DNA of 23,251 bases from a virus. Shown here in pieces: positions 1 through 4,833 of this stretch; positions within the stretch are counted from its first letter, which is position 1; the number at the start of each line of letters is the position of its first letter. The stretch lies in IMG/VR virus record IMGVR_UViG_3300033153_004941, positions 1 through 23,251 of that record. One strand, 5' to 3'. The position numbers and the translations under genes were made by a program. The notes under the pieces were generated by a model. That model had not been told where the DNA came from and did no database searches. It saw only the letters and a list, made by a program, of their open reading frames with translations.

Positions 1-1
1 A

Positions 2-64
2 TGTATCTGGCTGGAGAAGGAAGCTAACGGATTATTCCCAGTGGAAAGCATCCAGAAAATATAA
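2..64 (+). CDS. Possible 3' end of a truncated plus-strand gene
   Basis: The first 64 bases are open in one plus frame, ending ...FPVESIQKI and TAA at 62-64. A second plus frame stays open to a TGA at 72-74. With so few codons I cannot tell which frame, if either, is coding, and no function can be given. The following gap with a promoter and hairpin fits the end of a gene entering from the left edge. Confidence 0.2.
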   Translation, partial: CIWLEKEANGLFPVESIQKI

Positions 65-81
65 CAAAACGTGAGATAGAC

Positions 82-110
82 TTGACAAGCGAGAACAGAT
101 GTGCTAGACT
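82..110 (+). promoter_or_regulatory. Sigma70-like promoter facing the minus-strand operon
   Basis: There is a perfect -35 hexamer TTGACA at 82-87, a 17-nt spacer, and a -10 TAGACT at 105-110 (4 of 6 consensus). Transcription would start near 117 and run almost at once into the hairpin at 135-160. No plus-strand gene with a plausible start follows. It would therefore give a very short RNA, or an antisense transcript through the minus-strand genes. Seen in sequence; activity is inferred. Confidence 0.5.
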
Positions 111-134
111 AATGTGAAAGGTGGAGGTATATCC

Positions 135-160
135 AGAAGCCCGTTTTTAGGCGGGCTTCT
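135..160 (-). terminator. Hairpin at the end of the minus-strand operon
   Basis: A perfect 9-bp stem (AGAAGCCCG at 135-143 with CGGGCTTCT at 152-160) closes an 8-nt loop. It begins four bases beyond the stop codon of the last minus-strand gene, as expected for an operon terminator. The U tract is poor on both strands, so it may be a weak or bidirectional terminator or an RNA-stabilising hairpin. The core GCCCG...TTTAGGCGGGC recurs in the hairpin at 13551-13576. Confidence 0.55.
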
Positions 161-163
161 CTG

Positions 164-424
164 TTACTTGCCTCCTTCTGCTTTGGCTCTTGCCTTGAAT
201 GCCTTCACAAGTAAATGCCCAGGCAATCCCAAATTTGGCTCCTCCGCAATGGACTTCAGTGCCCCATACATATCTGGTGCAGCAGCTATGAGATTGGCAT
301 TATCTTCATTGTCTACAGTAGCTATTTTTTCTTTTAACCTACCGTCCTTATCCATGGTAACAATCTGGTATGGCATGTCAATATATGGCCTTTGTACTTT
401 CCATTCTTCCTTATGATGGTTCAT
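164..424 (-). CDS. Small phage protein with 'LIAAAPDMY' core, copy A
   Basis: This 86-aa protein is of unknown function. Its central NLIAAAPDMYGALK resembles a helix seen in many small uncharacterised phage proteins (LIAAAPEL/DMYEAL). It is a paralogue of the 84-aa protein at 851-1105: both start MN-x(3)-EWK, have a middle rich in polar residues, share the AAAPDMY core at about residues 47-55, and end in a basic helix with KA. The start ATG at 424 has a very strong AAGGAGG site 5 nt upstream. It is the last gene of the minus-strand operon and is followed by a hairpin. There are no cysteines, signal peptide or membrane segment. The gene is sure; the function is unknown. Confidence 0.75.
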   Translation of the reverse strand: MNHHKEEWKVQRPYIDMPYQIVTMDKDGRLKEKIATVDNEDNANLIAAAPDMYGALKSIAEEPNLGLPGHLLVKAFKARAKAEGGK

Positions 425-444
425 TTCTTGCCTCCTTCTGCTTT
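167..444. repeat. 18-bp direct repeat bracketing copy A
   Basis: CTTGCCTCCTTCTGCTTT occurs exactly at 167-184 and 427-444, 260 bp apart. On the coding (minus) strand the first copy encodes the last codons (KAEGGK) of the 86-aa gene. The second contains that gene's own ribosome binding site and the spacer in front of its start. The repeat therefore marks one gene-sized unit, as expected if the gene was inserted, duplicated or lost by recombination between ribosome-binding-site sequences. Confidence 0.8.
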
Positions 445-691
445 ATCGGGACAACTCCCTGCATTTCTCTAAGGCACCACATCCATTACAGCAACCATGA
501 TGGAAGACGCAATGGATTCTCTCAAGCCACATCCTTGTACCCCACCCAGTCTTATCGCAGGGGTTGTAACAGGTTGCCCCTGCCTCTGCTAAGGAGATTT
601 TATCAGCATCACTAAAATCCCTAATAGATTTGACCCTTCTTTCTTGTAGGAAACCGACCTGTCTCTTTTTGTGGTAGTCATTCCAGTTCAT
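443..691 (-). CDS. Cysteine-rich small protein
   Basis: This 82-aa hypothetical protein is cysteine-rich in its second half: CYNPC at about residues 41-45, then C61, H64, H65, C67, C68, C71 and C77. This could bind one or two metal ions, but the spacing matches no zinc finger I can name. The N-terminal half is basic and aromatic. Its ATG overlaps the stop of the upstream HTH gene (ATGA at 691-688), so the two are probably translationally coupled; the AGGAGGTAAGAG site lies inside the end of the HTH gene. A function cannot be assigned. It could be a DNA-binding or metal-binding accessory factor. Confidence 0.65.
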   Translation of the reverse strand: MNWNDYHKKRQVGFLQERRVKSIRDFSDADKISLAEAGATCYNPCDKTGWGTRMWLERIHCVFHHGCCNGCGALEKCRELSR

Positions 692-849
692 CTCTTACCT
701 CCTTCTAAGAACCTATTTAATTCATCATCCTTAATTCTTACCACACCCTGGATTTTAACAGCTTTAAGTTTACCGTCTGCAATCCATCTTCTAATCGTGC
801 GTTTATCTACTGCAAGCTCATTAGCTATCCATTTTACTGAGTAGTACAT
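688..849 (-). CDS. Excisionase/MerR-like helix-turn-helix protein
   Basis: This 53-aa gene starts with ATG at 849-847. The protein begins MYYSVKWIANELAVDKRTIR, followed by a turn and a basic strand 'DGKLKAVKIQGVVRI', then a short C-terminal helix (DDELNRFLEGG). This is the winged-helix pattern of the excisionase/HTH_17 family: helix 1 IANEL, recognition helix VDKRTIRRWI, wing around residues 25-40. Members bind DNA as recombination directionality factors or small regulators. Here no integrase is visible, so a regulator of the neighbouring promoters is as likely as an excisionase. It starts one base after the 84-aa gene ends and overlaps the Cys-rich gene by 4 bases. The family call is strong; the role is inferred. 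Confidence 0.85.
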   Translation of the reverse strand: MYYSVKWIANELAVDKRTIRRWIADGKLKAVKIQGVVRIKDDELNRFLEGGKR

Positions 850-850
850 C

Positions 851-1105
851 TTAATCTCCTGCTTTGGCTAGGGCTTGTTCTACCCGTTCCACTACTTTAA
901 GCGGAAACCCAATGTAGCTACCACCTAGAGAATCAAATAGTTCCCTTAGTGCCTCATACATATCTGGAGCAGCAGCTATGAGGTGGGCATCAGCCTGTAC
1001 CTTATCACCAATATTGTTCATCTCTGCTATTACATGACCGTCAGGGGCATAGTCAGTTTCAATAAGTAACCCGTGTAATTTCCATTCATCCTTAGTATAG
1101 TTCAT
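851..1105 (-). CDS. Small phage protein with 'LIAAAPDMY' core, copy B
   Basis: This 84-aa protein of unknown function is paralogous to the gene at 164-424. Shared features are the MN-x-(K/E)-EW-K N-terminus, the core HLIAAAPDMYEAL at about residues 41-53, and a basic, alanine-rich C-terminal helix ending KAGD. The start ATG (1105) has an AGGAGGTAAGAG ribosome binding site. The last codons (GCAGGAGAT) supply a Shine-Dalgarno-like GGAG for the following HTH gene, so the two are probably coupled. Clearly coding; no catalytic motif is visible. Confidence 0.75.
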   Translation of the reverse strand: MNYTKDEWKLHGLLIETDYAPDGHVIAEMNNIGDKVQADAHLIAAAPDMYEALRELFDSLGGSYIGFPLKVVERVEQALAKAGD

Positions 1106-1120
1106 CTCTTACCTCCTTAT

Positions 1121-1300
1121 TTAGTATGGGATTTCGATTATCCGCTTTAGTTTGCGATAGAGTGGTGCTTCCTTGTTTAACTTCCCGTATCTTCTCATAG
1201 ATTCGTTGGCGTAGCAATCTAGTAGGCATTGTGCCTCGTCAGGTGTCAGGAATTCCACGTTGTCATATCGGTGTTTGTAGTATTCAATATCTAATGTCAT
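1121..1300 (-). CDS. Hypothetical small acidic-basic protein
   Basis: I prefer the ATG at 1300, giving 59 aa starting MTLDIEYYKHRYDNVEFLTP. It lies 19 nt after the stop of the preceding (frameshifted) gene. A TTG at 1357 would extend it to 78 aa but would overlap that gene by 38 nt. The middle (TPDEAQCLLDCYANE) looks helical and the C-terminus is basic (YRKLKRIIEIPY). No family is recognised. It sits mid-operon, 15 nt before the 84-aa gene. Confidence 0.6.
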   Translation of the reverse strand: MTLDIEYYKHRYDNVEFLTPDEAQCLLDCYANESMRRYGKLNKEAPLYRKLKRIIEIPY

Positions 1301-1319
1301 GCGCTCTTTTTCCGGTAGG

Positions 1320-1504
1320 TTATTTTTCAAGTTTAACCTCACAATCTGTGATTTCAAGTTCTAGCCCTTGCCATGGTATCTCTCGTAATTTAAGGGTATT
1401 TGATAGGATTACCCAAGTCCACGGGTGGGCTATGGCTTGCTGCCACTGTGCCTCAGTGATAATGCCCTCCTGACATATAGCTTTTCATTCTCCTTTATCT
1501 CCAT
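1320..1504 (-). pseudogene. Frameshifted small gene
   Basis: A start ATG at 1504 gives MEIKENEKLY... but this frame stops after 24 codons. The next frame continues from about 1476 as ICQEGIITEAQWQQAIAHPW and on for about 35 more residues to a TAA at 1322-1320, and this part looks well coded. One missing base near 1474-1479 would join the two into a protein of about 60 aa beginning MEIKENEKLY-CQEGIITEAQW. Either the gene is broken, there is an assembly error, or there is a rare start (ATT/ATC) after the AGGAGG at about 1466-1471. Function unknown. Confidence 0.5.
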
Positions 1505-1514
1505 TTACTTTAAT

Positions 1515-1655
1515 CTACCTTAATTCATCTGAGCCACATCTAGGGCAAGTCACAGGTTCAGGCTCATAGGCTCGGTTATAGCGTTCTTCTCGTTTGTCTA
1601 TACGTGGGGGCTTAGGGGTAAACACCTTGCCGCAAGCTAAACACGTAAACTTCAT
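1515..1655 (-). CDS. Zinc-ribbon micro-protein
   Basis: The 46-aa protein starts MKFTCLACGKVFTPKPPR and ends VTCPRCGSDELR. Two CxxC knuckles (C5/C8 and C37/C40) separated by a basic, charged linker make a classic zinc ribbon. The start ATG (1655) follows an AGGAGGTAAGAGA site, about 30 nt downstream of the minus-strand -10 element. It is therefore the first gene of the operon. Such micro zinc ribbons occur in phages, mostly of unknown role; nucleic-acid or protein binding is likely. The fold is confidently seen; the function is unknown. Confidence 0.8.
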   Translation of the reverse strand: MKFTCLACGKVFTPKPPRIDKREERYNRAYEPEPVTCPRCGSDELR

Positions 1656-1684
1656 TTCTCTTACCTCCTGTCTTTTATATTCAT

Positions 1685-1714
1685 AATATACTACACTGTG
1701 TCATCGTGTGTCAA
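1685..1714 (-). promoter_or_regulatory. Promoter of the minus-strand small-gene operon
   Basis: On the minus strand, TTGACA (1714-1709) is followed by an 18-nt spacer and TATATT (1690-1685; 5 of 6). The start point would fall near 1678, just ahead of the zinc-ribbon gene. The spacer carries a direct repeat (GACACA, CGAT, GACACA) and ACAC...GTGT dyads, a possible operator for a repressor such as the operon's own HTH protein. Promoter elements are seen; regulation is inferred. Confidence 0.75.
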
Positions 1715-1740
1715 CCCCCCTCTAGGCGTGAGGGCAAATG

Positions 1741-1754
1741 AGTTTTATAAAACT
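1741..1754. promoter_or_regulatory. Perfect 14-bp palindrome in the divergent intergenic region
   Basis: AGTTTTATAAAACT is its own reverse complement. It lies 27 bp upstream of the minus-strand -35 hexamer, on the side of the plus-strand late genes. Position and symmetry suit a dimeric repressor/activator site, but no second copy was noticed and an AT-rich palindrome can arise by chance. Confidence 0.4.
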
Positions 1755-1853
1755 AAACGCTACCGTGTAAAATAGGCGTAAAATTAGGGTGGAATATTCG
1801 GGCAGTCTTGTTACTGTCCTATTGAAGCTAGAGGGAAGGGTGCTGCTTCAATT

Positions 1854-2003
1854 ATGTGGAAGTGTCAATGTAGGGATTGTCAAATTGAGTTTAAGAGGCG
1901 CAAGCTAGCACGGGGTTCACATTGTCCAGCGTGCTACTCACAGCGTCTTATATGCAAGGAGATAAAGAATGCGGAAGATAAGACACTAAGCCGAGGGGCC
2001 TAG
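1854..2003 (+). CDS. Possible zinc-ribbon micro-protein
   Basis: The 49-aa frame begins MWKCQCRDCQIEFKRRKLAR and continues GSHCPACYSQRL. CxCxxC followed by CPAC is zinc-ribbon-like and very basic. No Shine-Dalgarno site lies at the normal distance. Instead an 8-bp stem (ATTGAAGC 1821-1828 with GCTTCAAT 1845-1852) ends one base before the ATG and holds a GAGGGAAGGG purine run in its loop. The frame is open back to 1788. Either a real micro-gene under structural control or a chance frame; the cysteine pattern favours real. Confidence 0.4.
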   Translation: MWKCQCRDCQIEFKRRKLARGSHCPACYSQRLICKEIKNAEDKTLSRGA

Positions 2004-2235
2004 GTTCTCTGTGGGGAGAGCTAACTCGCATACACAGACACCGAGCCGAAAGGCTGGATGCGACACGAATGACGAAAGTCTAGGTGCTCTGAGGTTGGAG
2101 GGAAATGTAGTAGGCTTAGTGGAAGTCCCATAGCTCCGCTTAATAAGGTGGGGGAAACAGGCACTAAGAACAACTGTCGTGGCCACCACAGGCGCTTACT
2201 ATCAACGACCTATCAAATCTACGCTAAGCGTGCCT
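1997..2235 (+). ncRNA. Candidate structured non-coding RNA upstream of terS
   Basis: About 240 nt without a convincing gene hold a chain of stems. CTCT/AGAG is at 2007-2020. TCGCAT 2026-2031 pairs with ATGCGA 2058-2063 and encloses AGCC-GAAA-GGCT (2044-2055). GAC-GAAA-GTC is at 2071-2080. CTTAGTG 2115-2121 pairs with CACTAAG 2162-2168 and encloses CCCA/TGGG (2127-2130/2149-2152). An 18-nt imperfect inverted repeat is at 2174-2191. AGGCGCTTA 2190-2198 pairs with TAAGC-GT-GCCT 2225-2235. Two GAAA tetraloops and nested perfect stems suggest a folded RNA. CTAGG-T/G-TCTCTG-like motifs recur at about 2000-2010 and 2081-2090. I do not recognise it as tmRNA, RNase P or a clear group I intron. The exact boundaries are uncertain. 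Confidence 0.45.
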
Positions 2236-2274
2236 GAATAGTGAAAACAATCAATAAACAACAAAGGAAACTAA

Positions 2275-2760
2275 ATGGCTGATAATAAACTAACAGTAAA
2301 GCAAGAGAAGTTTATTGTTAATGTGTTTAAGGGTATGACTCAACGAGATGCTTATATCGATGCGTATAACGCTCATTACGCCGTTGAAACCATTGATGCT
2401 AATGCTTCCCGACTAGCAAGAACAGAAAAGGTTTCACAGCGATTGGCTGAATTGCGAGAACAAGTTATATCGGATGCAGTAATGTCGGTCACTGAACGCA
2501 AAGAGAGGTTATCACAGCTCGCTAGGGAAGATGTGAAGAAGCCACTGACCGGTAAGGAAGTGGTGTTATCAGTGGCCGAGCTCAACAAGATGGAGCATAT
2601 ATATGATGAGCTTACCCCGGTGGGTACTACTATAGTCAACAGTTTCACCTTCATATTACCTGATGGGACGAAGGTAAGTCCCAAGCAGTTAATGGAAGTC
2701 AATCCCGCAGAGGGGAATAATGAACAAAGACACAGCGTTACAAAGGAAACAGACGCTTGA
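2275..2760 (+). CDS. terS: Terminase small subunit
   Basis: This 161-aa protein opens LTVKQEKFIVNVFKGMTQRD, the signature of the Terminase_2 family (PF03592): 'LT-x-KQ-x-F', then 'AYIDAY', 'A-x-RL' and 'KV-x-x-RLAEL' to about residue 62. The N-terminal helices form the DNA-binding part, followed by an oligomerisation helix and a C-terminal tail. In the family it forms a ring that recognises the phage packaging site and stimulates the large subunit. The ATG follows AAAGGA at a good distance. Its last 41 bases overlap the next gene and contain the first of five 9-bp repeats, a plausible recognition site for this very protein. Confidence 0.88.
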   Translation: MADNKLTVKQEKFIVNVFKGMTQRDAYIDAYNAHYAVETIDANASRLARTEKVSQRLAELREQVISDAVMSVTERKERLSQLAREDVKKPLTGKEVVLSVAELNKMEHIYDELTPVGTTIVNSFTFILPDGTKVSPKQLMEVNPAEGNNEQRHSVTKETDA

Positions 2761-2974
2761 GCGTGTAAAGCGTTACAGGGAAAGGCAAAAGAGCGTTACA
2801 AATGGGGAGCGTTACAAGGATAGCGTTACACCCTTGTATGACTACGACTTAGAGCCAGCTGAATGGGTTATGCTACACATCGAAAGAACACAGGACCAAG
2901 TAGACAGATTCCCAATGATACCGCTACCCTTTGGTCGGGCGTATTATGAGGCACTAGAGGAGCAGAAGAGTTAA
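2720..2974 (+). CDS. Small basic protein overlapping terS
   Basis: The 84-aa protein starts MNKDTALQRKQTLERVKRYR, has a very basic N-terminal helix, a variable linker, and an ordered C-terminal half (PAEWVMLHIERTQDQVDRFP). It overlaps the end of terS by 41 nt, with GAGGGG upstream of its ATG. Small proteins of this type (basic helix, 'VT'-rich linker, short conserved tail) are common near phage packaging genes but uncharacterised. Its N-terminal half is laid over five AGCGTTACA repeats read in different frames (ALQ, RYR, SVT, RYK, SVT), so the linker may be shaped by a DNA site rather than by protein function. Confidence 0.6.
   Translation: MNKDTALQRKQTLERVKRYRERQKSVTNGERYKDSVTPLYDYDLEPAEWVMLHIERTQDQVDRFPMIPLPFGRAYYEALEEQKS
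2734..2830. repeat. Five-copy 9-bp repeat array AGCGTTACA
   Basis: Exact AGCGTTACA is found at 2734-2742, 2769-2777, 2792-2800, 2808-2816 and 2822-2830, all in the same orientation. Start-to-start spacing shrinks from 35 to 23, 16 and 14 bp. The copies fall in different reading frames, so the conservation is at DNA level. Position over the 3' end of terS suits a terminase recognition site (pac, or a cosB-like R-site array). An iteron-type replication or regulatory site is the alternative. Confidence 0.75.
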
Positions 2975-2994
2975 TATGATAGGTGAGTATTGAA

Positions 2995-3345
2995 ATGAAA
3001 CACGGAAAGAAACAATTTGACCCGTTAAAACTTCGGGGTAACTCCTATGTTATATGGAGGAATACCAGGGCATTTTTGCATAAAAGAGCTAAAGGTAAAT
3101 GTTCTGATTGTAGTAGGAAGTTAACTCTGTCTGAAGCCGAGATACATCATATTAATGGTTGTGGATTAGATAATCACTTACAGAATTTAGAGGTTCTTTG
3201 CCCTTCTTGCCACGGTGTAAAAACGCAGAATAATGGTAAGCAAGGGGAACTACAAGTTCCGAAGTCCGAGAATAGCTTCAATTCTAGTTCCATACCACTA
3301 GCAGTGAAGCAGGAAGTGTATGATATGTGCTTTCCCCGTGCGTAA
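2995..3345 (+). CDS. HNH endonuclease between the terminase genes
   Basis: The 116-aa protein from ATG 2995 (AGGTGAG upstream) carries CSDC at 36-39, the HNH core EIHHINGCGLDNHLQNLEVL from residue 49, and CPSCH at 69-73. H51/H52, N60/N64 and H73 make the metal-dependent beta-beta-alpha nuclease site, with four cysteines binding structural zinc. A GTG at 2983 would add four residues. HNH proteins next to terminase genes are known packaging partners (HK97 gp74 type) that help cut DNA at cos sites. Free-standing homing HNH enzymes also insert in such places. Its place between terS and terL suits the packaging role, but homing cannot be excluded. Confidence 0.88.
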   Translation: MKHGKKQFDPLKLRGNSYVIWRNTRAFLHKRAKGKCSDCSRKLTLSEAEIHHINGCGLDNHLQNLEVLCPSCHGVKTQNNGKQGELQVPKSENSFNSSSIPLAVKQEVYDMCFPRA

Positions 3346-3557
3346 ATGGTAGACATAACCCTAATAGTGCGCCCCAAACTAGGCACGGATTATTGTTATC
3401 GTTAAGCTGTTGACAGGTGTCTTTTATATTACACTCAGGTTTAAGATGATTGGCACGTATTGGCACAAATCTTACACGGTATAGTGTTCCATTAGATTTC
3501 TTATATAAACCCCTTATTTTACATTGTAGTGCTTGTCATACCCCGTGTAGAGGAGAA
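3346..3557 (+). promoter_or_regulatory. Non-coding leader of terL
   Basis: These 212 bases have no credible gene. They contain a direct repeat TTGGCAC (3450-3456 and 3460-3466, 10-bp period, one helical turn) and a possible long-range stem, TACACGG 3473-3479 with CCGTGTA 3543-3549, whose 3' arm lies just before the AGAGGAG ribosome binding site of terL. A perfect TTGACA at 3410-3415 lacks a well-spaced -10. Unusually long for this tightly packed region; it may control terL or be a leftover from mobility of the preceding HNH gene. Confidence 0.4.
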
Positions 3558-4592
3558 ATGACAACAACAGTAATTGAAAAAGAGATAACTTTACTTCCAG
3601 GTCAAGCCTCTTTATTGACTGATTTCAAGAGCTCTGTCTTGGCTGCGATAGCTGGTACTGGTGGTGGAAAGACTATGACTGGGTACTGGTGGTTGCATAG
3701 CAGGATGGAGGCATACCCTAACAATACCTGGGGTATGGCTGAGCCCACTTATAACATGTTAAGTAAGATTATCCTTGAGAGTTCGGACCCGGACAGGCCG
3801 ACACTTGAGCAGTACTTTAAGATGGTGGGGCATCATCCAGACTATCACGCTGTTGATAAGATACTATATACCGACTTCGGTAAAATCTATCTCGGGTCTG
3901 CTGACAGACCCGACTCAATGCAGGGTGCTGCACTTAAAGGGTACTGGTTGGATGAGGCTGGGCAGATGGCCTTATTAGCCCATGAAACAGCCTCACAGAG
4001 ATGTTCTATGCTTGCAGGACAGGAGTTATTAACTACTACACCTTACAACTTAGGCTGGTTACTGACTGCGATTAAGAACAGGGCTGGTACTGCTGGGATT
4101 CATGTTGAGTCGTGGAGAAGTATAGACAGGCCTGGCTTTCCTCGAGAGAGTTATGAAAGGGCAAAACAGACGTTACCATGGTGGCGCTTTGCTATGCTCT
4201 TTGATGCACAGTTTGAGAAGCCAGCAGGGTTAATATATTCGAGTTTTAATGAGGCGGTATGTGTGATTGACCGCTTCCCGATACCCAAGAACTGGATGAT
4301 ATACTCAGGACATGACTTCGGCCCCGACAATCCAGGGGCTTTATTTTATGCCCAAGACCCGGACACTGGGCAGTTTTATCTGTTTGCTGAATATCTACCG
4401 GGTCCCGGTGTATCAGTGCATGAGAGGGTTGAGGCATTTAAGAAGATTGTAGAAGGGTACACTGTTCTGAAGCGTGTTGGTGGCTCTCCCTGTTGGTGGC
4501 TCTCCCCAGGAAGAGGAGAACAGACAGGCTTACAATGCACATGGTTGGGTTATATCCAAGCCCAAGATAGGTCATGTAGAACCGCAGATTGA
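3558..4592 (+). CDS. terL: Terminase large subunit, ATPase part (frame broken)
   Basis: The start ATG at 3558 (GAGGAG upstream) is chosen over earlier TTG codons, whose extension looks non-coding. ATPase motifs are clear: Walker A GTGGGKT at residues 33-39, Walker B YWLDEAG with D132/E133, and the coupling motif TTTPYN at 159-164. The nuclease domain begins with GHDFG (D253) and FAEYL (E278). After VGGSP (residue 311) an exact 16-bp tandem duplication shifts the frame; this frame then reads a Cys/Trp/Arg-rich nonsense tail and stops at 4592. With one repeat unit removed, the gene would run to 4824 as a normal-looking protein of about 416 aa. As written, the nuclease domain is incomplete. Confidence 0.88.
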   Translation: MTTTVIEKEITLLPGQASLLTDFKSSVLAAIAGTGGGKTMTGYWWLHSRMEAYPNNTWGMAEPTYNMLSKIILESSDPDRPTLEQYFKMVGHHPDYHAVDKILYTDFGKIYLGSADRPDSMQGAALKGYWLDEAGQMALLAHETASQRCSMLAGQELLTTTPYNLGWLLTAIKNRAGTAGIHVESWRSIDRPGFPRESYERAKQTLPWWRFAMLFDAQFEKPAGLIYSSFNEAVCVIDRFPIPKNWMIYSGHDFGPDNPGALFYAQDPDTGQFYLFAEYLPGPGVSVHERVEAFKKIVEGYTVLKRVGGSPCWWLSPGRGEQTGLQCTWLGYIQAQDRSCRTAD

Positions 4593-4824
4593 TAAAGTAT
4601 TCGCCATGCACCAGTTGAATAAAATCATGGTGTTCAGGGATATGGAGCATTACTTAGATGAAAAGAGGACATTTGCAAGGGAACTTGATGGTGAGAATCA
4701 ACCGACTGCAAAGATAGCTGATGAGGCGAAGTTCCATTTAATGTCTTGTGAGCGGTATATATTAAGCGATTTCACACCAGAGACGGTGGTTAGAGGAAAG
4801 TCCAGTGAAGCAGTCAATTATTAG
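4474..4824 (+). CDS. terL: Terminase large subunit, C-terminal nuclease part (second frame)
   Basis: This frame resumes terL after the duplication: GGSPQEEENRQAYNAHGWVI continues directly from VGGS. The end holds KIADEAKFHLMSC, whose Asp fits the third catalytic acid of the RNase H-like terminase nuclease. On its own it would start with GTG at 4474 without a proper ribosome binding site. It is therefore best read as the tail of terL, not as an independent gene. The stop at 4824 is 9 nt before the portal start. Whether a full protein is made depends on whether the duplication is real, repaired by slippage, or an assembly error. Confidence 0.8.
   Translation: MLVALPVGGSPQEEENRQAYNAHGWVISKPKIGHVEPQIDKVFAMHQLNKIMVFRDMEHYLDEKRTFARELDGENQPTAKIADEAKFHLMSCERYILSDFTPETVVRGKSSEAVNY
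4475..4506 (+). repeat. Exact 16-bp tandem duplication inside terL
   Basis: TGTTGGTGGCTCTCCC is present twice with no gap, at 4475-4490 and 4491-4506. Sixteen is not a multiple of three, so the duplication shifts the terL frame by one. Deleting either copy restores ...KRVGGSPQEEENRQ..., a smooth terminase nuclease sequence. Confidence 0.95.
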
Positions 4825-4833
4825 GAGTAGCTA

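Noticed and set aside
1997-2235. Group I intron, tmRNA or RNase P RNA
   Set aside because: 'ATCAACGACCTATC' loosely recalls a group I core and 'GGAAGTCCCATAGCTCC' loosely recalls RNase P, but the matching partner segments are absent and there is no tmRNA tag or tRNA-like ends.
2376-2702. 108-codon minus-strand frame opposite terS
   Set aside because: Antisense to a well-supported terminase small subunit with no independent signals.
3410-3438. Sigma70 promoter before terL built on TTGACA at 3410
   Set aside because: No acceptable -10 at 16-18 nt; TATATT and TACACT occur only at 9- and 14-nt spacing.
3450-3557. TTG-initiated N-terminal extension of terL (36 residues)
   Set aside because: No ribosome binding site at 3450, cysteine-rich unnatural composition, and a strong AGAGGAG with ATG at 3558 right at the start of terminase-like sequence.
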